Origin: Lachnospiraceae bacterium
Lineage (GTDB): Bacteria > Bacillota_A > Clostridia > Lachnospirales > Lachnospiraceae
NCBI GenBank assembly: GCA_017620055.1
Contig: JAFZRD010000189.1
Span: 1 to 24,261, forward strand
Direction of reading: 5' to 3'
Length of the DNA: 24,261 nucleotides
Each line of letters opens with the position of its first letter. Position 1 is the first letter of the stretch. A program made the translations under genes and the position numbers. Below are positions 8,013-15,460 of the stretch, in pieces. Below the pieces are notes generated by a model. The model had not been told where the DNA came from. It saw only the letters and a list, made by a program, of their open reading frames with translations, and made no database searches.

Positions 8013-10155
8013 TCTTGCCGTCATCGCGGCGGTGATCATCTGTTTCATATTTATGCGTGATACGGGAACAACTGCGGCTCTTTGCTGGCTTGCAGTTGTT
8101 TTTGCCATATCCTTTTTTATGCGCCCCTTCGTGCCGATACGAAATCTGCGTATTCCCGATGCCGGGTTTGCCGTAACGTTCGGAGCCGGTCTCTTTTTGT
8201 GTTTTTATCTTGCGTGGACTTTCTCGGCGATAACCGGCTTTGAGTTTTCTGATGCGGCTGTTTATTCTTCTTTTGCGATCCTCGCGGTTGCGGGATATTT
8301 GATCAGGAGGTTTATCTGCAAAAAACCTTATGCGGAATTTTGCGATCTTAAGAGATCGTTTAACGGCTTTGCCGTATTTGCCGTTATCTTCCTCGCGTTT
8401 TTCTGGGTGATAGGATTCAATCCCGTTGTCGATCCGGGAACCGAGAACTACATGGACTTCGCATTCATGCAGACGATATACAGGCAGAAGAGTGCGATCC
8501 CGATGGATCCGTGGTTTAGCGGGACGAGGCTTAATTACTATTATCTCGGACAGGCCGTATCGGTGTATATGACAAGGCTGGCCCATACGACTCCGGAGTT
8601 CGGATACAACATGATGCTCGCCACGTTTGCGGGGATGGTGTTCATGATGGTGTTCGAACTTGTATCGGGTATTGCGGGAGCACTTTTTTCGGATACTGCC
8701 AGAAAAAGAAGATGCGCTTTTTCGGGAGGAGTTCTCGGAGGCGCCATCGCCGCGTTCGGAGCCAATCCGCACTGGCTTTTGTACGGGATCGTATCGCCCG
8801 TCCTCGGCCGCCTGTTCGGAAACCGCGATCTTGATTACTGGTTTTCGGACGCGACCGTTTACATCAGTACCGAGCTTGGCGATCCCGATAACGGCAAGAA
8901 CGAATTTCCGGCATATTCGGTCATCCTCGGGGATCTTCACGCGCACGTCATAAACGTGATATTTGTCCTGCCGCTTCTGGCACTGCTGTTTGACATATGC
9001 ATGCGAAGCGAAGAGGACGATGACAAAGGGGACGTATGGTATAAGCTGTTTCTAATATCGATGCTGCTCGGATATTACAAGGGTGCCAACTACTGGGATT
9101 TCGCGATCTATTTCGTGATAACCGGAGCGATGACCGTCTTCTTTGATCTTAAACGGTACGGTGCAAAACCGGGGACATTTGGCGGTATCGCTGCCAAAGC
9201 CTGCTTCGTGACGGCGGTATCGTTTGTTTCGATCCTTCCGTTCAGCCTGCGTTTTTCCAAGATGGAATCGGGACTGTTCCTCTGCGAAAATCACACGAGC
9301 ATATCCAAACTCTTCGTGTTGTGGTTTCTTCCGGTCGCAGTCTGTGTGGCACTGATCGTCTGGCTCTACAACACGGTTCCGGATGCACAGATCAAAAACA
9401 GGGCGGGAAGAAGCGCGCTTCTGGCGTCGATACTGTGTACGACAGGACTCGTGATCACACCCGAAGTCATCTACGTCAAGGACATATACGGAAGAGCGAA
9501 TCTGCGGTTCAATACGATGTTCAAGCTGACGTATCAGGCATATATACTGTTCGCCGTATTCATCGGGATCGCCTTTGCGGCGTCGCTCCTGCGATCACAC
9601 ACGGTCATTGCGACCGTATTCGTTGTTCTGACCATAGCGGACATATATTACACTCCGTTCTCGTGCCGTAAATGGCTCGGTGATTATTACGATGCGTCCG
9701 CAAGAAGCGGCATCTCATCGCTTGAGAGGCTGTACGGGGACGAGAGGTACAGCTTCGAACTTCGTGCCGCTGATGTGTTGAAACAGGACGATGCGAGGGT
9801 TCTTAATATCGTTGAGGGAGCCGGGGACAGTTATCAGCATTCGAGCGCACTGTCCGTATACTCGGGCGCATGCACGCCGGTGGGATGGTTCGTGCATGAG
9901 TGGATGTGGCACAATGCCCCCGAAGAGGTGCATGAGCGTGCCGATGAGGTGTCTTATTTCTACCGCTGCGGAGATAAAGGTTACTGCAGTGATTTTCTCA
10001 GGCGGTATGATATCGATTATATATTCGTGGGACCTGTCGAGACCGCCAAATACGCGGTCAACATGAACGGATTTTGGGATCTGGGGGATGTTGTCCTTGA
10101 TGAGATCCGGACAGATGCCGAGTATGCGCTCATAAAAGTGGACAGATCACGATAA
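7975..10155 (+). CDS. DUF2298 (YYY-domain) polytopic membrane protein
   Basis: A large integral membrane protein (726 aa) with a dozen or so hydrophobic segments, first at 12-27. The family is recognised by DPGTENYMDFAFMQ (153-166), the NYYYLG motif (187-192) that gives the YYY domain its name, and FPAYSVILGDLHAHV (311-325) with D320, H322 and H324 in an extracellular-type loop. The overall plan (conserved acid after the first helices, long polar C-terminal part from about residue 560) resembles GT-C-fold glycosyltransferases. Transfer of a sugar from a lipid carrier is a reasonable but unproven guess. It starts at ATG 7975 inside the previous gene, behind GAGGA at 7965. The -35 box of the next operon lies in its final codons. 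Its link to pentose catabolism is unclear. Confidence 0.85.
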   Translation: MDRFRKSFSDYSSLAVIAAVIICFIFMRDTGTTAALCWLAVVFAISFFMRPFVPIRNLRIPDAGFAVTFGAGLFLCFYLAWTFSAITGFEFSDAAVYSSFAILAVAGYLIRRFICKKPYAEFCDLKRSFNGFAVFAVIFLAFFWVIGFNPVVDPGTENYMDFAFMQTIYRQKSAIPMDPWFSGTRLNYYYLGQAVSVYMTRLAHTTPEFGYNMMLATFAGMVFMMVFELVSGIAGALFSDTARKRRCAFSGGVLGGAIAAFGANPHWLLYGIVSPVLGRLFGNRDLDYWFSDATVYISTELGDPDNGKNEFPAYSVILGDLHAHVINVIFVLPLLALLFDICMRSEEDDDKGDVWYKLFLISMLLGYYKGANYWDFAIYFVITGAMTVFFDLKRYGAKPGTFGGIAAKACFVTAVSFVSILPFSLRFSKMESGLFLCENHTSISKLFVLWFLPVAVCVALIVWLYNTVPDAQIKNRAGRSALLASILCTTGLVITPEVIYVKDIYGRANLRFNTMFKLTYQAYILFAVFIGIAFAASLLRSHTVIATVFVVLTIADIYYTPFSCRKWLGDYYDASARSGISSLERLYGDERYSFELRAADVLKQDDARVLNIVEGAGDSYQHSSALSVYSGACTPVGWFVHEWMWHNAPEEVHERADEVSYFYRCGDKGYCSDFLRRYDIDYIFVGPVETAKYAVNMNGFWDLGDVVLDEIRTDAEYALIKVDRSR

Positions 10156-10167
10156 AACGTGTAGAAT
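10139..10167 (+). promoter_or_regulatory. Sigma-A-type promoter for the FIST / hydrogenase-like signalling operon
   Basis: TGGACA (10139-10144) matches the -35 consensus at 5 of 6 positions. TAGAAT (10162-10167) matches the -10 at 5 of 6, and the spacer is exactly 17 bp. The predicted start of transcription is near 10174, about 29 nt before the FIST ATG at 10203, leaving room for the GGGAGGA site at 10193-10199. The -35 overlaps the 3' end of the DUF2298 gene. Confidence 0.65.
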
Positions 10168-10202
10168 ATCAAGTATCTGGGTATTTCTTTTCGGGAGGAT
10201 AT

Positions 10203-11327
10203 ATGAAGAGGTGTTATATCGCACAGGCCGAGGATAAGGTCGGTACAAACGCTTATCCGAGGATCCTTGAACAGCTTAAAGAGAACGGTGAGCTCATTTC
10301 GCCGGTCCTTGTTATCTTTTCTTCCGACAATGCCAATTTCGGATGGTATTCCCGTATGTTGTCCAATTCATTCCCCGATGCGACCGTCATAGGTATGACT
10401 TCGGATGTGAACATATCACCGCAGGGTGTGGCCAGGGCCGGACTGAACGTTCTTGCCGTCACATCCGGTCTTAGCGTTTCATCGGGAGTACTGTTTGAGG
10501 TCAGCAGATATCCGAAGCGTTCCGCCGATTCGATAACAACCGCTCTCGAGAAGATCGAGAAGGAGAACACGGTATGTCTTGAGTTCAACGCGTCCGTGGG
10601 AAATTGCGAAGAACTTGTCATGGATACATTCCGGGAGGCTATGAAGGATACGGATATCCCGCTGTGCGGCGGTACCGCTTCAACGGCAGTCAACCCCGAC
10701 AAACCGTCAAGCGTATCGCTTAACGGGATACTGTATATGGACGCATGCGTGTTCGTGTTCATACATAACGAGAACGGAAAGGTTGCGATCGTCAAGGAGA
10801 ACATGTTCAAGCCGACGAAGCATTTCTTTACCGCGACCGATGTTGACTGTGACGCGAGAAAAGTATACGAGTTCGACCATAAGAACGCCACGGGTGTCAT
10901 GGCATCCGCAATGCAGATACCGGAGGACGAGCTCGGAGCGAACGCGTTCTTCCATCCGGTCGGAAGAATGGAGAATGACGAGCTGTACATCATTGCCGTC
11001 AAGGAGCAGTTTCCGGACGGCAGCATGAGCTTTTTCTCCAGGATATATAATCAGACAAGAGTGGTTCTGCTCGATCCGATAGATCCGGTCGAGGATGTGT
11101 GGGAAGAGACTTCGCGCACGGTCCATGAGATCATTCCGGATCCGGCGTTCTCGTTTGTATTTAACTGCTTCTCGAGAACGAGATATTTCACCGAGACCGG
11201 GAGGCTTGCCGGATATACGGATTTCCTGACAAAGGCATACGGTAACTTCATAGGAGTATCGGGACACGGCGAGCAGTATATGTACAGACACTTAAACCAG
11301 ACAATGATCATCCTTGCATTTGAATGA
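10203..11327 (+). CDS. FIST-domain sensory protein
   Basis: A 374-aa soluble protein covered by FIST_N (about 30-195) and FIST_C (about 215-355). FIST domains are small-ligand sensory modules found next to histidine kinases, chemoreceptors and c-di-GMP enzymes. Features seen are the LVIFSSDNANFGWYSRML start of the N-domain, VIGMTSDVNISPQGVARAGLNVLAV, the glycine-rich PLCGGTAST segment, and in FIST_C PVGRMENDELYI followed by a FVFNCFSRTRYF strand and GVSGHGEQYMY. There is no membrane segment or output domain, so it presumably passes its signal to a partner. The obvious candidate is the next gene, whose start lies 16 nt beyond its stop and which contains Fe-S, hydrogenase-like and EAL domains. 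The ligand is unknown. Confidence 0.88.
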   Translation: MKRCYIAQAEDKVGTNAYPRILEQLKENGELISPVLVIFSSDNANFGWYSRMLSNSFPDATVIGMTSDVNISPQGVARAGLNVLAVTSGLSVSSGVLFEVSRYPKRSADSITTALEKIEKENTVCLEFNASVGNCEELVMDTFREAMKDTDIPLCGGTASTAVNPDKPSSVSLNGILYMDACVFVFIHNENGKVAIVKENMFKPTKHFFTATDVDCDARKVYEFDHKNATGVMASAMQIPEDELGANAFFHPVGRMENDELYIIAVKEQFPDGSMSFFSRIYNQTRVVLLDPIDPVEDVWEETSRTVHEIIPDPAFSFVFNCFSRTRYFTETGRLAGYTDFLTKAYGNFIGVSGHGEQYMYRHLNQTMIILAFE

Positions 11328-11328
11328 T

Positions 11329-11335
11329 GAGAGGT
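11329..11335 (+). promoter_or_regulatory. Ribosome binding site selecting the TTG start at 11344
   Basis: GAGAGGT lies 8 nt before TTG 11344. The longest open frame would begin at TTG 11314, inside the FIST coding end and without a site. The N-terminus from 11344 (MRRYNDGMIVTNDRCVAC) goes straight into the ferredoxin motif, as expected. Confidence 0.65.
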
Positions 11336-11343
11336 GCACGGAA

Positions 11344-13911
11344 TTGAGAAGATATAACGACGGAATGATAGTGACGAATGACAGATGTGTGGCATGTAAC
11401 CATTGTGTGCATGTCTGTCCCGCCATGGGTGCGAACGTATCGTCCAATGACGATAACAGGATAAGCATTGACGTTTCGGAGAAGAACTGCATACACTGCG
11501 GAGCCTGTGTGAGGGAATGTGTTCACAGGGCGAGAGAGTATAACGACAGTCTTGATGACCTTCTTACGGACCTTCGAAAGGGGATGCAGGTGTCGGTCAT
11601 CGTGGATCCGACGTTCATGGTCGCCTACGGCAGGGAGTATTCGCTGAAGGTGTTCGGATATCTCAAGTCGATAGGGATAAAGGGTATCTATGACGGCTCC
11701 ATCGGCGGAGAAATCAGTCTGTTCTGCCATACGAAGTATCTTCGCGAGAACATAGACGAAAAGGGAAGAGCCGCAAAGTTCTACGCACATACGTGTCCGG
11801 GATTTTCCAATTACGTTTCCAGATACGCCCCGGATGCGCTTGACAAGTTCATTCCGGTCCAGCTTCCGAGCGTCTGTGCCGCGATATACTACCGCAAGTA
11901 CAAGGAGATCAAGGACAGATTTGCGCTTCTGTCGCCGTGTACCGCCATATATGACGAATTCAGTTCATACAATACCGGGAGGAACATTAACTATCTCATA
12001 GGATTTTCTTCCCTCTTTAAACATATCGGGGATACCGATCTGTCGGAGTTTTCAGCCGATCTTGATGAGATACATACCGGTATCGGACGTGCGATCGTTG
12101 AGAATGATGCTTTTTCGTTCATCGTATCCAGATATTTTTCACCAAAGCTCCTGTTCAAATCGCGTGTCGGGATCGATTCGAAGCTTGAGAAGCTCCTTTC
12201 ATCCGATCAGATGATGACGGGTGACAGCCACCCGACAATGGTCACTTTGGATCTTTGCAGGACCGGTTGTATCGACGGGCCGGCCGTGGACAGAAGCTCG
12301 TTCACGATGGACTATTCCATCCCGAAGTATTCAAAACTGTTTGACGAGGCGATGCAGGGTCAGGATGACGGCGAACTCTCACCGGATGAGCGGTATGCGA
12401 AGCTTGAGGAACAGTACTCGTTCCTGAACACGCGTGATTTCGAATGGGAAGGCGAAGAGGATTATCATCAGAGCTGTTCGGTTCCCGACGATGTTGTTGA
12501 AGAGATATTCAATTCGATGCACAAGACGACAAAGGTCAAGAAAGAACTTGACTGTCAGGCATGCGGATACAAGACGTGTTATGAGATGGTGTGTGCGGTC
12601 GCGAACGGGTATTCCAGGATAGAGGACTGCGTTCATTATCTCAATGACGAGATGAAGAAACAGATGCTTCTCGATCCGATGACGGGCCTCTTTAACCAGA
12701 GAGGGTTCTTCAAGGCCGTCACGAGACGTGTTGCGGATAATCCCGACAGGAAGTACGTACTCGTTGTTGCCGATATAAACGGACTCGGAGGTATCAACGA
12801 CCTGTATTCGAATACGGGCGGAGACATGGTCATATCATACGTTGCAAAGGTCATCGAGGAGTTTGCCGACAAGAGAGGCGAATGCGGCAGGATGGGCGCC
12901 GGAACTTTCGGATGCCTGTTCGAGAACACGCCGGAGAACATAGAACAGTTCAAGGCGGATACACAGCTGTCGGTGGAACATCTCGGTATAGAGTATCCCC
13001 TTACGTTAAAATGCGGCATATACGAAATGGACAATATGTCGGTATCGATCGGACGTGCGGCACTCTATGCGACGTATGCTTTCAGAACGAGCAAGGACAG
13101 AAGTCACAACACGTATATATTCTACACCGACAGGATGACGAAGATCATGTCGGAAGAGGCCGAAGTGACCCAGAAGATGAGATCGGCGATGGATAACGGA
13201 GAATTCACGCTGTATCTTCAGCCCAAATACGATCACGTTTCGGGCAGGATGGTCGGAGCGGAAGTTCTCTCAAGGTGGATCAAGCCCGACGGGACGATAG
13301 TCAGTCCGGGTCTGTTCATTCCGGTATTCGAGAAGAACGGATATATAACCGAGCTTGACAGGTTCGTGTGGAGAAGCTCGTTCGAGATGGTATCGAAGTG
13401 GCTGGAGGACGGTCATGGTGCGATACCGGTATCTGTCAATATATCAAGGATCAGCCTTGTTGATGAATCGATAGTGACCGTTATAGGGCAGCTTAAGGAT
13501 AAGTATCCCGAGGCAACGGAGTATATCCAGTTCGAGATCACCGAGAGCGCATATTCGGATAATGTCAGCGAGATATTCTCGCGGGTACAGAGCATAAGGG
13601 ATATGGGATTCAAGGTCAACATGGATGACTTCGGAAGCGGTTACTCTTCACTGAATCTATTGAAAGATGCGCCGATCGACATAGTAAAGCTTGATATGGG
13701 ATTCCTTCGCGGAACGCAGAACATGGACAGGGGCACGGTCATAATATCGGCCGTTGTCAATATGACGAGAGCGCTCGGGTTCGACCTCGTAGCGGAAGGC
13801 GTTGAAACAAAAGAACAGGCCGACATGCTGACGGAAATGGGATGTAACGTCATTCAGGGATTTTACTATGCAAGACCGATGCCTCAGGATGATTTTATAA
13901 AACTTCTCTGA
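11344..13911 (+). CDS. Ferredoxin / [FeFe]-hydrogenase-like sensor fused to degenerate GGDEF and intact EAL
   Basis: An 855-aa cytoplasmic signalling fusion, with a TTG start. Two [4Fe-4S] ferredoxin motifs come first (C15, C18, C21, C25 and C49, C52, C55, C59). An [FeFe]-hydrogenase large-subunit-like domain (about 80-330) follows. Its motifs HTCPGF (C151), SPCTAIYDE (C199) and DLCRTGC (C305, C309) align with H-cluster loops L1-L3, and all four cluster ligands are kept. The L2 lysine is Ile202 and one L1 cysteine is Thr150, which suggests sensing rather than turnover. A third Fe-S motif (C404, C407, C412, C429; PF04060-like) sits before the GGDEF domain (about 441-600), whose signature is GAGTF (518-522), so no cyclase activity is expected. 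The EAL domain (about 612-855) has E640, N699, E731, D761, D762, K782, E818 and Q838, so c-di-GMP hydrolysis is expected. It is co-transcribed with FIST. A redox, H2 or CO signal is inferred. Confidence 0.9.
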   Translation: MRRYNDGMIVTNDRCVACNHCVHVCPAMGANVSSNDDNRISIDVSEKNCIHCGACVRECVHRAREYNDSLDDLLTDLRKGMQVSVIVDPTFMVAYGREYSLKVFGYLKSIGIKGIYDGSIGGEISLFCHTKYLRENIDEKGRAAKFYAHTCPGFSNYVSRYAPDALDKFIPVQLPSVCAAIYYRKYKEIKDRFALLSPCTAIYDEFSSYNTGRNINYLIGFSSLFKHIGDTDLSEFSADLDEIHTGIGRAIVENDAFSFIVSRYFSPKLLFKSRVGIDSKLEKLLSSDQMMTGDSHPTMVTLDLCRTGCIDGPAVDRSSFTMDYSIPKYSKLFDEAMQGQDDGELSPDERYAKLEEQYSFLNTRDFEWEGEEDYHQSCSVPDDVVEEIFNSMHKTTKVKKELDCQACGYKTCYEMVCAVANGYSRIEDCVHYLNDEMKKQMLLDPMTGLFNQRGFFKAVTRRVADNPDRKYVLVVADINGLGGINDLYSNTGGDMVISYVAKVIEEFADKRGECGRMGAGTFGCLFENTPENIEQFKADTQLSVEHLGIEYPLTLKCGIYEMDNMSVSIGRAALYATYAFRTSKDRSHNTYIFYTDRMTKIMSEEAEVTQKMRSAMDNGEFTLYLQPKYDHVSGRMVGAEVLSRWIKPDGTIVSPGLFIPVFEKNGYITELDRFVWRSSFEMVSKWLEDGHGAIPVSVNISRISLVDESIVTVIGQLKDKYPEATEYIQFEITESAYSDNVSEIFSRVQSIRDMGFKVNMDDFGSGYSSLNLLKDAPIDIVKLDMGFLRGTQNMDRGTVIISAVVNMTRALGFDLVAEGVETKEQADMLTEMGCNVIQGFYYARPMPQDDFIKLL

Positions 13912-13941
13912 TATGGCCAAATGGTGATATGAAACGGTTTT

Positions 13942-13973
13942 TAAGGGCGATGTGACATCGCCCTTATTATTTT
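13942..13973 (+). terminator. Strong intrinsic terminator after the hydrogenase-like/EAL gene
   Basis: A perfect 11-bp stem TAAGGGCGATG (13942-13952) pairs with CATCGCCCTTA (13956-13966) around a 3-nt loop and is followed by TTATTTT. It closes the FIST / hydrogenase-like operon 31 bp after the stop codon. Its T-tract runs into the -35 box of the next promoter. Confidence 0.9.
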
Positions 13974-13998
13974 ACAAAATGTGAAAATGTGATAAAAT
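13971..13998 (+). promoter_or_regulatory. Sigma-A-type promoter for the lipoprotein-XpaC-TelA-EAL operon
   Basis: TTTACA (13971-13976) and TAAAAT (13993-13998) each match consensus at 5 of 6 positions, with a 16-bp spacer. Transcription would start near 14005, only a few bases before the ATG at 14008. There is no Shine-Dalgarno in between. Confidence 0.7.
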
Positions 13999-14007
13999 AC
14001 ACTATGT

Positions 14008-15459
14008 ATGCGTAAATGTATCAGTGTGACAATGATAATAGCGTTAACTGTCATGTCTTCGTGCCTTTGTGCATGCGGCAAAGAGCCTGCCCCGAAGAGC
14101 AGTTTCGGGCAGGTCGATGCAATGCAGGACGGCACTCTTCTTATAGACAACTCTGTTCCCAGAGAAGAAAGAGAGACAGCTGAAGATGTTATCGAGGCGA
14201 CGAGCGCGTCAACGCTGAAGACCGCCAAGAGCCTTGATGTCGAGGACCTGCCGGAAGGTGTTGCAAGAATGGCCGGGCTGTGTGATGCGATCAATATGGC
14301 CTGCGTGGAGAAGCAGAGCGCATACTCGTTCGAAAACAGTGATTTCATGTGGCACTGTGTTCATCTGTATGTCGGAAACTGCACCGACAAAGCGTTAAAG
14401 CTGACAAGAGTGAGCAATTACGTCGATGTTAACCCCGGTATACTGAACCAGATCATGTATGCGATGTTCGGCAAGTTAAGAGCTATTCCGGATATACCCG
14501 ATGACGCGATGAAGTTTGAGGACGGTGTCGCACACATAATGATCACCAACTACCTGAAGTACCGCTTTTTGCTCGGTGACCGCGGAATGTCCGAGTGTGA
14601 GGTGAGAAGAGCGACGCAGTATTCCGACGGATCGCTCGAGATGGAAGTCGCTCTTGTGGACTCCGAGACGCGGGAGGAAACAGTCTGTTTCATATATTCG
14701 ATGAGAGCGAACACGAGGGATACAACGACATCCGCACTGTTCGACTACGAGATCACGGGTGCCAGAGCGGCGGACCGTGCAACTGCGGACAGGATAGAAG
14801 GTCGTCCCTTCCTTGTTCCCGTAGTGATGGTCTACGGTTTTGATGCTTACCCCGCGGGTGATGTCAGGAGTAACGAAGTCGAGGAAGTGCTTTATTATGA
14901 TTCGTTCAAAGAGCATGTTCCCGGGATGGATGAGCTGAACGCACGTATTTCCGGCGAGATGCTTGATAAGGCAAACAGTGAGGTGCCTGAAGGATCATGG
15001 CATGAGATATGCTCATACCCGATGTCGGATTCCGAGTATGTCCAGGTGGCGATAACATACGCACTGAGACCGGACGATACGGATGATCCCGAAATACACT
15101 GCTACAATTACTCCGTGAAAAAGAGCAGGGCCATGGATGAAAGTGATGCCATGTCCCTTTGCGATACAACAAGCGCTAAGCTGGCGACCCGTGTTTCGGA
15201 CCTCTGGGAGAAGTCGGAAGGAGCAAGACCCGCCGGGATATCCTACAGCGGCTTCATGATAAGGAAGGACGGATCCGTTGACGTGTTCTACAATCTGGAC
15301 GTTACGGATGCAGAGGGTGCGGCGCACAGGAAGGCTGTTGCGTATAACAGCGAAGCGGATTCCATTAGAAAAGCCTTCGAGGGAGAGGGTGTCATTCCGG
15401 AGTCCGAGACCGATACGATGAAACCGAAGCTTACGCATGGCCGGAAGGATCAACAATAA
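14008..15459 (+). CDS. Lipoprotein of unknown function, 483 aa
   Basis: I do not recognise a family. The protein starts with a type II signal peptide: MRKCISV, a hydrophobic core and lipobox L20-C21-A22-C23, so Cys23 should be lipidated and the protein anchored outside the membrane. An acidic, low-complexity linker (about 25-85) leads into a soluble body with alternating beta-like segments, such as SLEMEVALVDSETREETVCFIYSM and a similar-looking SVDVFYNLDVTDAEGAAHRKAVAYN near the end. The tail is charged. It is the first gene after the promoter at 13971 and overlaps or abuts the XpaC-like gene. An in-frame ATG at codon 9 exists but would remove the basic n-region, so 14008 is preferred despite lacking a ribosome binding site. 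Confidence 0.8.
   Translation: MRKCISVTMIIALTVMSSCLCACGKEPAPKSSFGQVDAMQDGTLLIDNSVPREERETAEDVIEATSASTLKTAKSLDVEDLPEGVARMAGLCDAINMACVEKQSAYSFENSDFMWHCVHLYVGNCTDKALKLTRVSNYVDVNPGILNQIMYAMFGKLRAIPDIPDDAMKFEDGVAHIMITNYLKYRFLLGDRGMSECEVRRATQYSDGSLEMEVALVDSETREETVCFIYSMRANTRDTTTSALFDYEITGARAADRATADRIEGRPFLVPVVMVYGFDAYPAGDVRSNEVEEVLYYDSFKEHVPGMDELNARISGEMLDKANSEVPEGSWHEICSYPMSDSEYVQVAITYALRPDDTDDPEIHCYNYSVKKSRAMDESDAMSLCDTTSAKLATRVSDLWEKSEGARPAGISYSGFMIRKDGSVDVFYNLDVTDAEGAAHRKAVAYNSEADSIRKAFEGEGVIPESETDTMKPKLTHGRKDQQ
15443..15448 (+). promoter_or_regulatory. Ribosome binding site favouring the XpaC start at 15461
   Basis: GGAAGG lies 12 nt before ATG 15461. The longer in-frame ATG at 15437 would overlap the lipoprotein gene by 23 bases and has no site upstream. 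The spacing is loose, so the choice is moderate. Confidence 0.45.
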
Positions 15460-15460
15460 G

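Noticed and set aside
7837..8946. 369-aa open frame on the - strand
   Set aside because: It lies antisense to the DUF2298 gene, is rich in Arg, His, Lys and Glu as expected from a reverse-strand shadow, and has no recognisable domain. The + strand gene has family motifs.
10253..11026. 257-aa open frame on the - strand
   Set aside because: It is antisense to the FIST gene and is Ser/Thr-rich shadow sequence; the + strand frame carries both FIST domains.
11344..12650. Catalytic [FeFe] hydrogenase subunit
   Set aside because: It is fused to GGDEF/EAL, lacks the L2 lysine and one L1 cysteine, and has no hydrogenase or maturation genes nearby. A sensory role fits better.
12636..13200. Active diguanylate cyclase in the hydrogenase-like fusion
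   Set aside because: The fold region is present, but the signature is GAGTF rather than GGDEF or GGEEF, so the metal- and substrate-binding residues are missing.
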